A stretch of DNA of 60,930 bases from Candidatus Aminicenantota bacterium. Lineage in GTDB: Bacteria > Acidobacteriota > Aminicenantia > Aminicenantales > Aminicenantaceae. The stretch spans positions 1,394,078 to 1,455,007 of the forward strand of contig CP070825.1 of assembly GCA_020344415.1 (NCBI GenBank), given 5' to 3'. The notes beneath the pieces were generated by a model. That model was given only the letters and a program-made list of their open reading frames with translations, was not told the DNA's origin and searched no databases. Every line of letters starts with the position of its first letter. Within the stretch, counting starts at the first letter, position 1. Positions 9,223-19,047 of this stretch are shown in pieces. A program made the translations under genes and the position numbers.

Positions 9223-9840
9223 TTAATCAGATTTTCTTTTTTTATATATTGAGTAAAGGTGTGAATCGTTTGTCAGGACCACCTTTCCAGATTCGTCATA
9301 GAATTTATAAATTTTGGACCTTTTCTTGATTGCCTTGTTTCTATTATAGGAGGCTGTTACTTTCCTAACATAATTCTTTGTCTCTGGATAGGGCGGAATG
9401 GTTCGACCATACTTCTTTACGGCTTCGGGGCCGGCATTATAGGCAGCTAAGGAGAGGTTTAGATTTCCGTTATAATAATTTATTAGGTCTCTTAAATATC
9501 TAACTCCTCCCTTGATATTCTCTTCAGGGTTGTACAAATTCTTTACACCATAATCCCTGGCTGTTTCAGGCATCAGCTGCATGAGGCCCACAGCTCCTTT
9601 AGAAGAGATAGCAAATTCATTATAATTTGACTCAGTGAGAATTATCGAATGAATCAGTTGAGCATCGATATTATAGTTATTGGCTACTCTTTGGATGATA
9701 TTATCGTATTTTTTCCTTAATTCTGAGATGGCTCTGGCCTCGGCATTTGAAGAATAAAGAACAAAAAGCAGAAGAAATCCCAGGACAGTAAAAATCTTCA
9801 ATTTGAAAGGCTTTGAATCTTTTAATTCGCTCATATTCAT
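9223..9840 (-). CDS. Lytic transglycosylase (SLT family)
   Basis: 205 aa: a membrane or signal segment (about 14-33, ending SNAEA), then an SLT domain (about 45-160). The catalytic Glu is in ILTESNYN, followed by SSKGAVGLMQLMPETA and the late motifs SLAAYNAGPEAV and YPETKNYVRKV. It cleaves the MurNAc-GlcNAc bond of peptidoglycan with 1,6-anhydro ring formation in the periplasm. The C-terminal tail KFYDESGKVVLTN resembles the short DUF4124-like motif often linked to these enzymes. It is a single gene; start ATG 9840, with an alternative Met two codons later. Confidence 0.88.
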   Translation of the reverse strand: MNMSELKDSKPFKLKIFTVLGFLLLFVLYSSNAEARAISELRKKYDNIIQRVANNYNIDAQLIHSIILTESNYNEFAISSKGAVGLMQLMPETARDYGVKNLYNPEENIKGGVRYLRDLINYYNGNLNLSLAAYNAGPEAVKKYGRTIPPYPETKNYVRKVTASYNRNKAIKKRSKIYKFYDESGKVVLTNDSHLYSIYKKRKSD

Positions 9841-9978
9841 CGAATATTTTCTCTATGATGGCAGAATTTAAAAAGGAATTCAATCCTCTTTAGGGGTGAT
9901 TTTCAGAAGGATTTTTTAACCCCCCCATAGATTAAGCTTTCTCGCCCCTATTTAAAGTATAATAAAGCGGAGTGTCCC

Positions 9979-12630
9979 CTATTCTATAATCCTTTCTATT
10001 ATAGAGTAACTCTTTTTTAATGCTTGATCTAGCTGTTCTGTTTTTGTTCCGCCAGCTTGGGCAAAATCGGGGCGTCCGCCTCCCCCTCCTCCTACTATCG
10101 GAGCGAGTTCTTTGATCAATTCATTGGCCTTTATCCGCGCCAAGATATCTTTTGTTACAGCGATAACCAGGAATGCTTTTTCTCCAGAAACTGTTCCTAG
10201 GACGACGACCCCTGAACCAATCTTCTGTTTGAGAGAGTCGGCAAGCTCTCTCAACTCGGTATTATTTAGCTCCCCTACTCTCTGAACGAGAACAGAGACG
10301 TCTTTGACTTTCTTGACCTGTTCTTCTTTCCTGTCGTATTTGAGATTTGCCAGTTTTTGCCTCAATGCTTTGGATTCTCTCTCTTTTTCTTTCAAGGAGT
10401 CCTGTAGTCTATTGATTTGTGTGAGGATTTCTTTTCTTGTAGAGGTTAAAGATTGTTGAATCTCCCCTATGAGCTCTTCATTTTCCTGGATATAATTCAG
10501 AGCTCCTTCCCCGGTCAGAGCCTCGATTCTTCTCATTCCAGCAGCAATACTGGATTCTGAAATAATTTTAAACAGACCTATCTGTCCTGTGGAGTGTACA
10601 TGAACTCCCCCACAGAGCTCTTTGCTGAAATCATCAATTATGACCATTCGCACTTTTTCGCCATATTTTTCTTCGAAAATGGCTACTGCTCCTTCTTTAA
10701 GTCCATGCTCCAGAGTTGTGATTTTGGTTTCTACTGAAGTATTTTCTCTAATTTTTTCGTTAACGAGTGATTCGATTTGTTTCAATTCAGAACCGCTTAA
10801 AGGAGCAAAATGGGTAAAATCGAACCTGAACCGATTTTGAGAAACAAGGGATCCCGCCTGTTTAACATGATCTCCGAGAATCTGTCTCAGAGAGGCATGG
10901 AGAAGATGAGTAGCAGTGTGGCTGTTGCTTATGGCCTTGCGCCGTGAATCATCAACGATTGCTTCCACTCGGTCATTTACTTTTATTCTTCCAGAGATCA
11001 CTTTTACTTCATGGGCGATGAGTTCGGGAATAGGATAATAAACATTCTCAACCATTGCAGAGAAGTGCGGGTTCTTCAAGATTCCTGAATCGCCTGTCTG
11101 GCCGCCGGCTTCTGCATAGAAAGGAGTCTCATTGAGGAATATTTCTCCAGAATCTCCTTCTATGAGCTCCTTAACTTTGTTCTCTTTTTTCACTAGAGCA
11201 AGAATCTCAGCGTCTGGAATCATCTCTTTTTCATAACCAACGTAGCGAACATGAAGATCCTTAAGTTTCTCATAGAACATTTTTCCCTTTTGTTTGGACG
11301 CTCCCTCCCATGCGAGGCGCGCTTTCTGTCGCTGCTTATTTAGTTCGATATAAAAGCCCTCCTCATCTACGGTCGTGTCACCCCTCTCATCTGCTAATTC
11401 CTTAGAAAGATCCAGAGGAAAACCAAATGTATCGTATAATTTAAAAGCTTTTTCTCCTGGGAGTACCTTCTTTCCTGCCTTCTTTGTCTCTTTTATTTCT
11501 TCTATATATTGGTTGAAGGTTCGGAGTCCAGAGGAGAGAGTCATAGAGAAACGTCTTTCCTCAGATTGGCAGAGCTTTGCGATGTAATTTACAGACGGGA
11601 GAAGCTCCGGATAGGCGTCCTTCATAATATCACTCACGACTCCCACCAGCTTATAGAGAAACGGTTCTTGGATTCCTAACAAGTTCCCATGGCGGAAAGA
11701 GCGGCGGATTAATCTGCGCAACACGTATCCACGCCCCTCATTAGAGGGCATGATCCCATCTGCGATTAGGAAGGATAAGGCCCTAACATGGTCGGTAATG
11801 ATCCTTACGGATATGTCCCCTTCATCATGAGAAGGATATTCTCTTTGAGCGAGATTGCATGCGGCGTCTATTAAAGGAAGAAAGAGGTCTGTGTCAAAAT
11901 TACTTTTTTTCCCCTGAAGAGAAGCCGCTACCCTTTCGAGCCCCATGCCTGTGTCAATCGATGGGGAAGGCAAGGGGTGGAGCTTGCCTTTTTCGTCTTG
12001 GTGGTACTGCATGAAAACCAGATTCCACAGCTCCAGGAACCGGTCGCTCCCCTCAGCTATTAACCTGGAAGGCTCTCCCTCTTCCATTTCCGAATCTATG
12101 TCGTAATGAATCTCTGAACAAGGGCCGCACGGCCCCGTATCTCCCATTGCCCAGTAGTTATCTTCTTTCCCAAAGCGGAATATCCTATCTGAAGAGAGCC
12201 CAATACCATCGTTCCAGATCTTGAAGGCCTCGTCATCTTCTTCATAAACAGAGCCATAGAGTTTGTCTTTTTCTAATTTAAAGACCTCTGTTACAAGCTC
12301 CCATGCGAATTCAATGGCTTCTTTTTTGAAGTAATCACCGAAGGAGAAATTTCCCAACATCTCGAAGAACGTGTGGTGTTTATTTGTTTTCCCTACTTGC
12401 TCTAGATCATTATGTTTGCCACTTACCCGAAGGCACTTCTGAACAGAGGCGGCCCTTTTATAGCTTCTTTTTTCAAGACCCAGGAATATGTTTTTAAACT
12501 GGTTCATCCCAGCATTGGCAAACAGAATTGTGGGATCGTCCTTGGGAAGGAGAGAAGAACTCTTTACTATTTTATGGTTCTTTTTAGAGAAAAAATCTAG
12601 GAAAGCTTCTCTAATCTCCTGGGCTTTCAT
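9979..12630 (-). CDS. alaS: Alanyl-tRNA synthetase
   Basis: 883 aa, full length. It has the N-terminal class II catalytic core (FANAGMNQFK; GMGLERVAA near residue 230), the editing domain with zinc-binding HTATH and CGGVHVHSTG, a coiled-coil stretch (about 700-760) and the C-Ala domain with the glycine-rich GGGGGGRPDFAQAGG. It charges tRNA-Ala and hydrolyses Ser/Gly-tRNA-Ala. The ATG directly abuts the pilT stop codon (TAA at 12631-12633), so pilT-alaS form a tight operon. Confidence 0.97.
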   Translation of the reverse strand: MKAQEIREAFLDFFSKKNHKIVKSSSLLPKDDPTILFANAGMNQFKNIFLGLEKRSYKRAASVQKCLRVSGKHNDLEQVGKTNKHHTFFEMLGNFSFGDYFKKEAIEFAWELVTEVFKLEKDKLYGSVYEEDDEAFKIWNDGIGLSSDRIFRFGKEDNYWAMGDTGPCGPCSEIHYDIDSEMEEGEPSRLIAEGSDRFLELWNLVFMQYHQDEKGKLHPLPSPSIDTGMGLERVAASLQGKKSNFDTDLFLPLIDAACNLAQREYPSHDEGDISVRIITDHVRALSFLIADGIMPSNEGRGYVLRRLIRRSFRHGNLLGIQEPFLYKLVGVVSDIMKDAYPELLPSVNYIAKLCQSEERRFSMTLSSGLRTFNQYIEEIKETKKAGKKVLPGEKAFKLYDTFGFPLDLSKELADERGDTTVDEEGFYIELNKQRQKARLAWEGASKQKGKMFYEKLKDLHVRYVGYEKEMIPDAEILALVKKENKVKELIEGDSGEIFLNETPFYAEAGGQTGDSGILKNPHFSAMVENVYYPIPELIAHEVKVISGRIKVNDRVEAIVDDSRRKAISNSHTATHLLHASLRQILGDHVKQAGSLVSQNRFRFDFTHFAPLSGSELKQIESLVNEKIRENTSVETKITTLEHGLKEGAVAIFEEKYGEKVRMVIIDDFSKELCGGVHVHSTGQIGLFKIISESSIAAGMRRIEALTGEGALNYIQENEELIGEIQQSLTSTRKEILTQINRLQDSLKEKERESKALRQKLANLKYDRKEEQVKKVKDVSVLVQRVGELNNTELRELADSLKQKIGSGVVVLGTVSGEKAFLVIAVTKDILARIKANELIKELAPIVGGGGGGRPDFAQAGGTKTEQLDQALKKSYSIIERIIE

Positions 12631-13803
12631 TTAAAATGGATCTTCTTCTTTCTTTTCCTCTTCTTCGCTCTTTACAGGTTCGGACTTAATCATTTCCTCC
12701 TCTATTTCTTCAAGCGCCATGTCTGATGTGGATTGAACACCCGATACCCTTAATTTAAAATTATCCGGACTGGAAGAGTATCTCATTCCTTGTTCGAAGG
12801 AAATAAAGCCATCTTTGTAGAGCTGGAATATCGATTGGTCAAAGGTTTGCATGCCATAGTGAGAAACACCCTGCGCGATGGCATCTCGAATAAGGCCTGT
12901 CTTTTCCTTGAAACTGATGCACTCTTGAATGTAAGGAGTATTAATCATGACCTCTACGGCAGGCACTCTTCCCTTCCCATCCATTCGGGGAATAAGCCTC
13001 ATTGAGATTGCAGCTTTCAATATGGTTGAAAGTTGCCACCTGACTTGCTTCTGACCATGAGGCGGGAAGGCAGAGATAATTCGGTTTATTGTCTCAATCG
13101 CATCTAGGGTGTGAAGAGTACTAAAGACAAGATGCCCTGTTTCAGCAGCAGTAAGAGCCGTTTCTATTGTATCTAAGTCTCTCATCTCTCCGACAAGAAT
13201 AACGTCAGGGTCTTCCCTCAAGGCAGCTCTGATCCCTCTAGAAAAACTTGTACAATCTACTCCAACCTCCCTCTGGCTAATAGTGCTCTTTACGTCTCTG
13301 TGGAGGTATTCTATCGGGTCTTCGATGGTAATTATATTTTCTACCCTGTAGGCGTTTATGTGATTAACCATTGCTGCCAAGGTTGTGGTTTTTCCGCTTC
13401 CTGTAGTTCCAGTCACAACAACCAACCCCCGTTGTTCTAACGCGATTTTCTCTAGAGCTTCGGGTAACAGTAGATCTTTGATACTTCTGGGTTCTAATGG
13501 AATAATTCTTAATACGATATCTTTAGATCCTCGCTGGTGGTAGATGCTTCCTCTGAATCTTCCGAAACCTCTAAAGCTATAAGCCAGATCTAAATCAAGG
13601 TCCTGCTTTAGTCTCTCCTTCTGAGTATCATCGTCGACGATCTGATCACAGAGTTCCTCTGTGTCTTTTGCCGTTAACCTGGGGAAACTGGTTACAGGCT
13701 TTAGCTCACCATTGATGCGCAAAACAGGATTATTCCCGGCTTTAATGTGAAGGTCAGAAGCATCGCTTTCGATCGCAATTTTTAAAAGTTCTTCTATGTC
13801 CAT
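12631..13803 (-). CDS. pilT: Twitching motility ATPase PilT
   Basis: 390-aa hexameric retraction ATPase for type IV pili, cytoplasmic face of the inner membrane. It has the N-terminal PAS-like subdomain (residues 1-100), Walker A GTTGSGKT (132-139), the Asp box EDPIEY (161-166), Walker B DPDVILVGEMRD (198-209) and the His box STLHT. The C-terminal signature region is LIRDAIAQG and is followed by an acidic tail. AGGAGG precedes the ATG. No other pilus gene is in the window, so the partner machinery must be elsewhere; the pairing with alaS is positional. Confidence 0.93.
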   Translation of the reverse strand: MDIEELLKIAIESDASDLHIKAGNNPVLRINGELKPVTSFPRLTAKDTEELCDQIVDDDTQKERLKQDLDLDLAYSFRGFGRFRGSIYHQRGSKDIVLRIIPLEPRSIKDLLLPEALEKIALEQRGLVVVTGTTGSGKTTTLAAMVNHINAYRVENIITIEDPIEYLHRDVKSTISQREVGVDCTSFSRGIRAALREDPDVILVGEMRDLDTIETALTAAETGHLVFSTLHTLDAIETINRIISAFPPHGQKQVRWQLSTILKAAISMRLIPRMDGKGRVPAVEVMINTPYIQECISFKEKTGLIRDAIAQGVSHYGMQTFDQSIFQLYKDGFISFEQGMRYSSSPDNFKLRVSGVQSTSDMALEEIEEEMIKSEPVKSEEEEKKEEDPF

Positions 13804-13824
13804 ATTTTTTCCTCCTAAATATCT

Positions 13825-13977
13825 TTAAATATGTAAACCATGAAAGAATTGTCCATTTATCCAGACCTTTTCCTTTTCATCGAAAAACTCATACATCATC
13901 CCTCTTGGATAGATTATGATTCTTTTTTTATGAATTTTATTAATGACAGATAATATAGTCTGGAACAAGTAAATCAT
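13825..13977 (-). CDS. Possible small protein upstream of pilT
   Basis: A 50-codon open frame between the kinase gene and pilT. It begins MIYLFQTILSV and its C-terminal half is mixed polar (YEFFDEKEKVWINGQFFHG), which looks more coding-like than random AT-rich sequence. No convincing ribosome-binding site precedes the first ATG; GAGGG precedes an internal Met pair, which would leave only 24 aa. I recognise no family. It may equally be leader sequence of pilT. Confidence 0.25.
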   Translation of the reverse strand: MIYLFQTILSVINKIHKKRIIIYPRGMMYEFFDEKEKVWINGQFFHGLHI

Positions 13978-14013
13978 GTTATCTTAATTATTTTTTTAAG
14001 TCAATCACACACT

Positions 14014-14952
14014 TCATGACGATTCTCCACAGTGCGGACAATTTTTTGTCTTATAAGGCAGCGGTCGCCGGCAATTCCAGCACAGAGGAGATGCACGCCT
14101 TTCTCTGGCCTTTATTCTTTTCCATATATCTTCGATTTCTGATTTTTTTTGATCTTTGCCCTTGAAACGTGAAATATCCCGTATGATTTCTGAAGCCTTT
14201 TGATATCTCTCTTCAACTTTTGTAGCAAGGCACTTCATGATAATATTGTCAATGTCTTTAGGAATTGTGTTGTTTTTAAGCCGTGGAGGTGTGATTTTTC
14301 CTTCTTGAGCTTTTTCCAGGATTTTGAAAGGATCGGGGTCCAAAATTGGAGGCCTTCCGATAATCATTTCATAAAAAATGCATCCCGTTGAATAAATGTC
14401 AGAAGTGAAAGAGGCTTTTCCCAGGAATTGTTCTGGCGCCATGTAGGGCGGAGATCCGATTCGGGTTGAGGCATAAGGGACATTTTCAAGCCATGCAGAT
14501 GTTCCAAAATCTGTTATTTTTAAAGTCCCCTCTTCTGAAATCATTATGTTTGATGGCCTTATATCGCGATGAATGATTTTGTTTTTATGGGCATGGTCCA
14601 CTCCATAAGCAATCTGTGTGAGATAATTTATGGCTGATTCACAGCTTAATACTTTTTCTTTTTCTAAAATTTTCTCAAGAGTTTTGCCTTTGACGTACTC
14701 CATCACCATAAAGAAGAATCGATTTTTCTTCTCGGCTGAGATAATCCTGACAATATTGGGATGATTCAAGGCAGCCTGTAATCTCGGTTCTTTGAGAAGT
14801 TTAAAAAGTTCTAACGATTGTTTGTGAGGTACTTTTATGGCTACCTTTATATTGAGCCATGTGTCTCTTGCCAGGAAAACAGCTCCAAACCCACCGCTTC
14901 CTAGAGAGCGTAAAATTTCGTATTTTCCTACTTTCTGGCCTTTAAGAAACAT
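14014..14952 (-). CDS. Serine/threonine protein kinase with C-terminal zinc ribbon
   Basis: 312 aa, Hanks-type kinase. Gly-rich loop GSGGFGAVFLA (18-28), catalytic Lys40, HRDIRPSN (128-135, with Arg in place of the common Lys after the Asp-Ile), DFG 148-150, activation segment GSPPYMAPEQ (about 166-175). After the kinase fold a short charged linker leads to a CxxC...CxxC zinc ribbon (Cys291, Cys294, Cys305, Cys308). No transmembrane, PASTA or TPR segment follows, so it is a soluble kinase. It starts 1 nt after the rsmE stop and is the last gene of the hrcA-grpE-dnaK-dnaJ-rsmE run, suggesting heat-shock co-expression. Confidence 0.88.
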   Translation of the reverse strand: MFLKGQKVGKYEILRSLGSGGFGAVFLARDTWLNIKVAIKVPHKQSLELFKLLKEPRLQAALNHPNIVRIISAEKKNRFFFMVMEYVKGKTLEKILEKEKVLSCESAINYLTQIAYGVDHAHKNKIIHRDIRPSNIMISEEGTLKITDFGTSAWLENVPYASTRIGSPPYMAPEQFLGKASFTSDIYSTGCIFYEMIIGRPPILDPDPFKILEKAQEGKITPPRLKNNTIPKDIDNIIMKCLATKVEERYQKASEIIRDISRFKGKDQKKSEIEDIWKRIKARERRASPLCWNCRRPLPYKTKNCPHCGESS

Positions 14953-14953
14953 C

Positions 14954-15703
14954 TCACGAATTCCAAAAATGAGAAATCATTGCTAGGCTCGAAATTGCTG
15001 CCGTCTCTGATTTCAATATATATTTACCGAGGCTAACTGCTTCATAGTTATGCTCTAGAATAAGACTTTCTTCCTCTGCTGTCCAGCCACCTTCAGGACC
15101 TGTCAGTACTATCACTGAATGTGGTTGTTTGTCTTTTTGTGGCAAACCAGAATCTTGGAGCAAAATATGTTTTAAATAGTTGCCTCTCTTTTCGCTGAGA
15201 AAAAGCTTCCTTTCTTCATTCCTCTCCTCTACTAGCTTTCCAAGATGTTGAGGAGGTAATATGCTAGGGATTATTGACCGCCCGCATTGTTTAGTCGCTT
15301 CCTGGCAGATTTTTTGCCACCTTTCTAGTTTTGGTTCAATCTTTTTCTCAATTTTCACGATAGAACGGGCAGTTATTACTGGGATGAAGGTCGTTATGCC
15401 AAGCTCAGTGGCTTTTTGTAGAATAAAGTCCATTTTCTTTGACTTTATGAGAGCTTGAGCCAAAGTAATCGTGGTCTTAGCTTCTTCTTTTCCTTTTTCC
15501 TCGAGGAAGGATAACCGAGTCCTATCTTTCTCAATTTCTTCCACCCTGGCTAAATAGTTAGTGCCGTGATCATCAAAAAGCCAGACTTTCTCCTTTGGCT
15601 TTATTCTGGCTACCTTGCTCAGATGATGATGTTCATCTCCATAAAGAAGGACAGTGGCTGAGAGGGGCTTTGTTTGTTTGATGTAAAAGCGATTCGAAGT
15701 CAA
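14954..15703 (-). CDS. rsmE: 16S rRNA (uracil-1498-N3)-methyltransferase RsmE
   Basis: 249-aa SPOUT-class methyltransferase. It has an N-terminal PUA-like RNA-binding domain with the HHLSKVARIK motif and a C-terminal trefoil-knot domain with VLTGPEGGWTAEE and LGKYILKSETAA, which form the SAM pocket. It methylates U1498 of 16S rRNA. The reading frame starts with TTG at 15703, 13 nt after the dnaJ stop; no better ATG is seen. RsmE next to dnaJ (and prmA elsewhere) is a common bacterial arrangement. Confidence 0.93.
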   Translation of the reverse strand: MTSNRFYIKQTKPLSATVLLYGDEHHHLSKVARIKPKEKVWLFDDHGTNYLARVEEIEKDRTRLSFLEEKGKEEAKTTITLAQALIKSKKMDFILQKATELGITTFIPVITARSIVKIEKKIEPKLERWQKICQEATKQCGRSIIPSILPPQHLGKLVEERNEERKLFLSEKRGNYLKHILLQDSGLPQKDKQPHSVIVLTGPEGGWTAEEESLILEHNYEAVSLGKYILKSETAAISSLAMISHFWNS

Positions 15704-15716
15704 ACTTTACTCTAAT

Positions 15717-16859
15717 CTAATGAAAAAATTTTTTTGCTTTCTTAATAACCTTCCTGTCTGTTTTTTCCAAATCTTCCCCGCGGGATTCTGAGAATTTTTT
15801 TAGAAGTTCTTTCTGTTCTTTGTTTAGATTAACAGGGGTTTGGACAGTGACTTCGACGAATATGTCTCCTCTTCCACGGTGTTCCAGGTCTTTTATGCCT
15901 TTTCCTTTTATTTTGAAAAATTCTCCTGTTTGAGTGCCTGCAGGAATTTTCAGGGTTTCATCCTCTTCAAGAGTAGGTATATTAAGCGTTGTGCCTAAAG
16001 CGGCCTGGGTGAAGGATAACAGAACTTGACAGAAAAGGTTATTTTCTTTTCTTTCAAAGAAATCATGCTTCTTAACTCGTGTAATCACATAAAGGTCACC
16101 TCTTGGTGCTCCTTTATCTCCAGCTTCACCTTCTCCTTGTATCCTGAGCCTCATACTATCATCAACGCCCGCAGGGATTTTTATCTTTAATTCTTTCTTT
16201 CTCCTTACCCCTCCAGAACCACGGCAGTCTTCACATGGGGACGTAATAATCTCACCAGTTCCATGGCAGTATGTACATCCACGAGAGACAGTAAAGAAAC
16301 CCTGTTGGTAGCGGGTTTGGCCTCTTCCTTGGCATTTGGGACAGGAAGATTTTTGAGTGCCTGGGCGCATCTTTGAGCCGCCGCATACAGGGCAGAGCTC
16401 TGTTCGGTTGAGGTTTATTTCTTTTTCCAGACCGAAAGCAGCTTCCTCTAGAGTTATTTCAAGCTCTAAAGCAAGGTCTCTCCCTCTTTGGGGATAATGC
16501 GCTCTCTTTCTTGTTTGTGTTCCGAAAATATCACCAAAGCTAAAGCTAAAAAAGTTCCCGAGTATATCTTCAAAATCCTCAAAAACGGATGAATTAAAGC
16601 CCGAAAACCCGGAAAACCCTTCTCCTCTTAGTCCATCATGACCAAATCGGTCGTAGATAGACCTCTTCTCAGGGTCTATTAAGACGCTGTATGCTTCTGC
16701 TGCTTTTTTAAATTTTTCTTCGGCTTCTTTGTTGTTAGGATTCCTGTCAGGGTGGTACTTGAGAGCCATTCTGCGGTAAGCTTTTTTTATTTCTTCTGAA
16801 GCGGCATTGCGCTGGACCTCAAGAATTTCATAGTAATCATTCTTCTCCATTTTTCTCAT
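15717..16859 (-). CDS. dnaJ: Chaperone protein DnaJ
   Basis: 380-aa (or 377-aa) J-domain co-chaperone. The J domain (about 6-70) has the HPD tripeptide in KYHPDRN. It is followed by a Gly/Phe-rich region (about 75-100), the four zinc motifs [24 protein letters not shown] and CEDCRGSG, and the two beta-sandwich substrate domains. The first ATG (16859) overlaps dnaK by 23 nt; a second in-frame ATG at 16850 gives the family-typical start [10 protein letters not shown] and is preceded by GGGA. Either start keeps dnaJ translationally coupled to dnaK. Confidence 0.95.
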   Translation of the reverse strand: MRKMEKNDYYEILEVQRNAASEEIKKAYRRMALKYHPDRNPNNKEAEEKFKKAAEAYSVLIDPEKRSIYDRFGHDGLRGEGFSGFSGFNSSVFEDFEDILGNFFSFSFGDIFGTQTRKRAHYPQRGRDLALELEITLEEAAFGLEKEINLNRTELCPVCGGSKMRPGTQKSSCPKCQGRGQTRYQQGFFTVSRGCTYCHGTGEIITSPCEDCRGSGGVRRKKELKIKIPAGVDDSMRLRIQGEGEAGDKGAPRGDLYVITRVKKHDFFERKENNLFCQVLLSFTQAALGTTLNIPTLEEDETLKIPAGTQTGEFFKIKGKGIKDLEHRGRGDIFVEVTVQTPVNLNKEQKELLKKFSESRGEDLEKTDRKVIKKAKKFFH

Positions 16860-18426
16860 TCCCAGATTCTTCTTTGTGTTCCTTCTTTTCGATGATTTCG
16901 CCTATCTGTTCCTCTGAGAGACCCGAGGATGAATTCACGACAACCTTCCTCTCTCTCTCTGATTCCATATCTTTGGCTGAAACTTTCACCAGTCCATCGG
17001 CATCAATTTCAAAGGTCACATCTATTTGCGGGAGACCAGCCGGAGCCGATTCGATTCCTACCAAGTCAAATATGGCCAATGATGTATTCAACGAAGCAAT
17101 CTTATTCTCTCCTTGAAGCACGTGAACGCGGACGTACCTCTGGTTATGTTCGACCGTTGTAAAGGCCCTCGTTTTTTGGGTAGGGATAGTAGTATTTTTA
17201 TCGATGATCTTGATAAACGTATCATTCTCTATCTCGATGCCCAATGATAACGGAGTTACATCAAGCAGAAGAATGTCTTTTTGTGCATCGCCTCCCAGAA
17301 TTCCTGATTGAATGGCAGCTCCCATGGCAACAGCTTCATCAGGATTGACATGTTCTTCTGGTTTTTTTCCAAAAAAATCAGCAATCATTTCCTTTATCAA
17401 GGGCATGCGAGTTTGTCCCCCGACTAAAATAACGTCGTTGACGTCTTTTGGCTTCAATTTAGCATCTTGAAATGTTTGTTCTATAAAAGGAAATGTCTTG
17501 GCCACCAAGTCTTCTGTTAACTGCTCTAGTTTTTTTCTTGTGAGTTTTTGCTTGATATGTTTTGATCCGGATTCAGCGGAATGGATGAAAGGAAGATGAA
17601 TCTCGGTTTCAAGCGTAAAAGATAGCTCTCGTTTTGCTTTTTCAGCAGCCTCTTTTATCCTCTGAAGGGCCAATTTATCATGAGATAGATCGATTTTATT
17701 CTCTTTTTTGAATTCTTCTGTCAGCCATTCGACAATACGATTGTCCAGATCCTCCCCTCCAAGATAAGAAATTCCGCTTGTTGCCAGAACATGGAAAATT
17801 CCGTCGTTTATTTCTAGGAGAGTTATGTCGAAAGTCCCACCTCCCATATCATAAACAGCTATGGTCCCGTTTTTTTGGGTGTTGAGACCGTATGCCAGGC
17901 TGGCTGAAGTGGGTTCATTTATGATTCTTAATACGTTCAAACCGGCAATTTTTGCAGCAACTTTAGTTGCCTGTCTCTGATGATCATTAAAGTGAGCAGG
18001 AACAGTAACGATGGCTTCCGTGACTTCTTCTCCGAAGTATGCTTCCGCGCTTTCTTTTAAATGGCTCAGAATCATAGAGGATATTTCTTGAGGGCTAATT
18101 ATTTTAGACTCGAGGGCGATCATGACATCCCCATTGGAAGCTTCCGTTAATTTATAGGGTATTTTCTTCTCCGCTTCTTCCACTTCCTCAGTGTTGTATT
18201 TTTTCCCCATTAACCTTTTGACAGCAAATATAGTATTTTCTGGATTTGTTACAGCCTGTTTTAGTGCCAGGTTCCCGATCAGGAGTTCGCCAGTGCTGGT
18301 AAAGCTCACGACAGATGGGGTAGTTAAAAGCCCTTCCTTGTTAGGAATGACTTTTGGTTCTTCGCCTTCTAAGTAGGCGATGCAAGAGTATGTCGTTCCT
18401 AGATCAATGCCAATAACGTGACCCAT
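16837..18426 (-). CDS. dnaK: Hsp70 chaperone DnaK lacking the helical lid
   Basis: 529-aa Hsp70. The nucleotide-binding domain is complete: phosphate loop [44 protein letters not shown] and [11 protein letters not shown]. The beta substrate-binding domain is also present through the VTPLSLGIE start and [11 protein letters not shown]. The protein stops about 20 residues after [10 protein letters not shown], exactly where the lid helices begin, with a charged tail ending KNGEE. Usual DnaK proteins are about 610-640 aa. The dnaJ start overlaps the 3' end, so there is no room for a frameshifted lid. Substrate trapping should be weaker or faster than in canonical DnaK; that effect is inference. 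It lies 9 nt after grpE. Confidence 0.93.
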   Translation of the reverse strand: MGHVIGIDLGTTYSCIAYLEGEEPKVIPNKEGLLTTPSVVSFTSTGELLIGNLALKQAVTNPENTIFAVKRLMGKKYNTEEVEEAEKKIPYKLTEASNGDVMIALESKIISPQEISSMILSHLKESAEAYFGEEVTEAIVTVPAHFNDHQRQATKVAAKIAGLNVLRIINEPTSASLAYGLNTQKNGTIAVYDMGGGTFDITLLEINDGIFHVLATSGISYLGGEDLDNRIVEWLTEEFKKENKIDLSHDKLALQRIKEAAEKAKRELSFTLETEIHLPFIHSAESGSKHIKQKLTRKKLEQLTEDLVAKTFPFIEQTFQDAKLKPKDVNDVILVGGQTRMPLIKEMIADFFGKKPEEHVNPDEAVAMGAAIQSGILGGDAQKDILLLDVTPLSLGIEIENDTFIKIIDKNTTIPTQKTRAFTTVEHNQRYVRVHVLQGENKIASLNTSLAIFDLVGIESAPAGLPQIDVTFEIDADGLVKVSAKDMESERERKVVVNSSSGLSEEQIGEIIEKKEHKEESGNEKNGEE

Positions 18427-18435
18427 AGTTATTTC

Positions 18436-19038
18436 TTATCCTTTTTTTGGAACCCTCACTTTTACTAAAGTTGGCCGGAGGAGTCTGTTGTGAAGCATGT
18501 AGCCTTTTTGAATTTCCTCACTGATTTCAGGCTCTTTGACATCCTCAGATTCTTCAGTCATAAGGGCTTGGTGGTGATGAGGGTCAAATTTTTTTCCATT
18601 GAGTTCAATGGATGTCAGCCCTTGTTTCATTAAAAGATTTTGATATTGCTTATATATCATCTCTATACCCTCTCGGAAACTCTTGCCATCTCCTTTGTTC
18701 TCACTTTCTAGGGCTCTTTCGAAATTGTCCAGAACAGCAAGAAGTTCTCCTAAAAAGTTACTGAGGGCATACTGGTAAAATTCACTTTTTTCTCTTTCTA
18801 GCCGTTTTCTTAGATTTTCCATTTCTGCGATTTTTCTTATGTATTCCTCTTTTAGTTTTTTATTTTCCTTCTTCAGATTCTTGATTTCTGAAAGGCGCTT
18901 TTTTATATTTGCTTTTAATTCTTTCACCTCGGAAGGCAATTCTTTTTTCTTTTTTTCTGTATCGATGATATATTCTACTTCTTCTACCTGGCCTTTTTCA
19001 TCTTCTCCTGAAGTCTTTATTTTGATCTTCTTTGACAT
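18436..19038 (-). CDS. grpE: Nucleotide exchange factor GrpE
   Basis: 200 aa. A highly charged N-terminal extension leads into a long coiled-coil helix (about 30-95). The GrpE core follows, with NFLGELLAVLDNFERAL, the FREGIEMIYKQ segment and the beta wing (FDPHHHQAL through VRVPKKG). It releases ADP from DnaK and acts as a dimer. AGGAGGAAAG precedes the ATG. It lies 9 nt after hrcA and 9 nt before dnaK. The coiled coil looks normal even though its partner DnaK lacks the lid. Confidence 0.95.
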   Translation of the reverse strand: MSKKIKIKTSGEDEKGQVEEVEYIIDTEKKKKELPSEVKELKANIKKRLSEIKNLKKENKKLKEEYIRKIAEMENLRKRLEREKSEFYQYALSNFLGELLAVLDNFERALESENKGDGKSFREGIEMIYKQYQNLLMKQGLTSIELNGKKFDPHHHQALMTEESEDVKEPEISEEIQKGYMLHNRLLRPTLVKVRVPKKG

Positions 19039-19047
19039 CTTTCCTCC

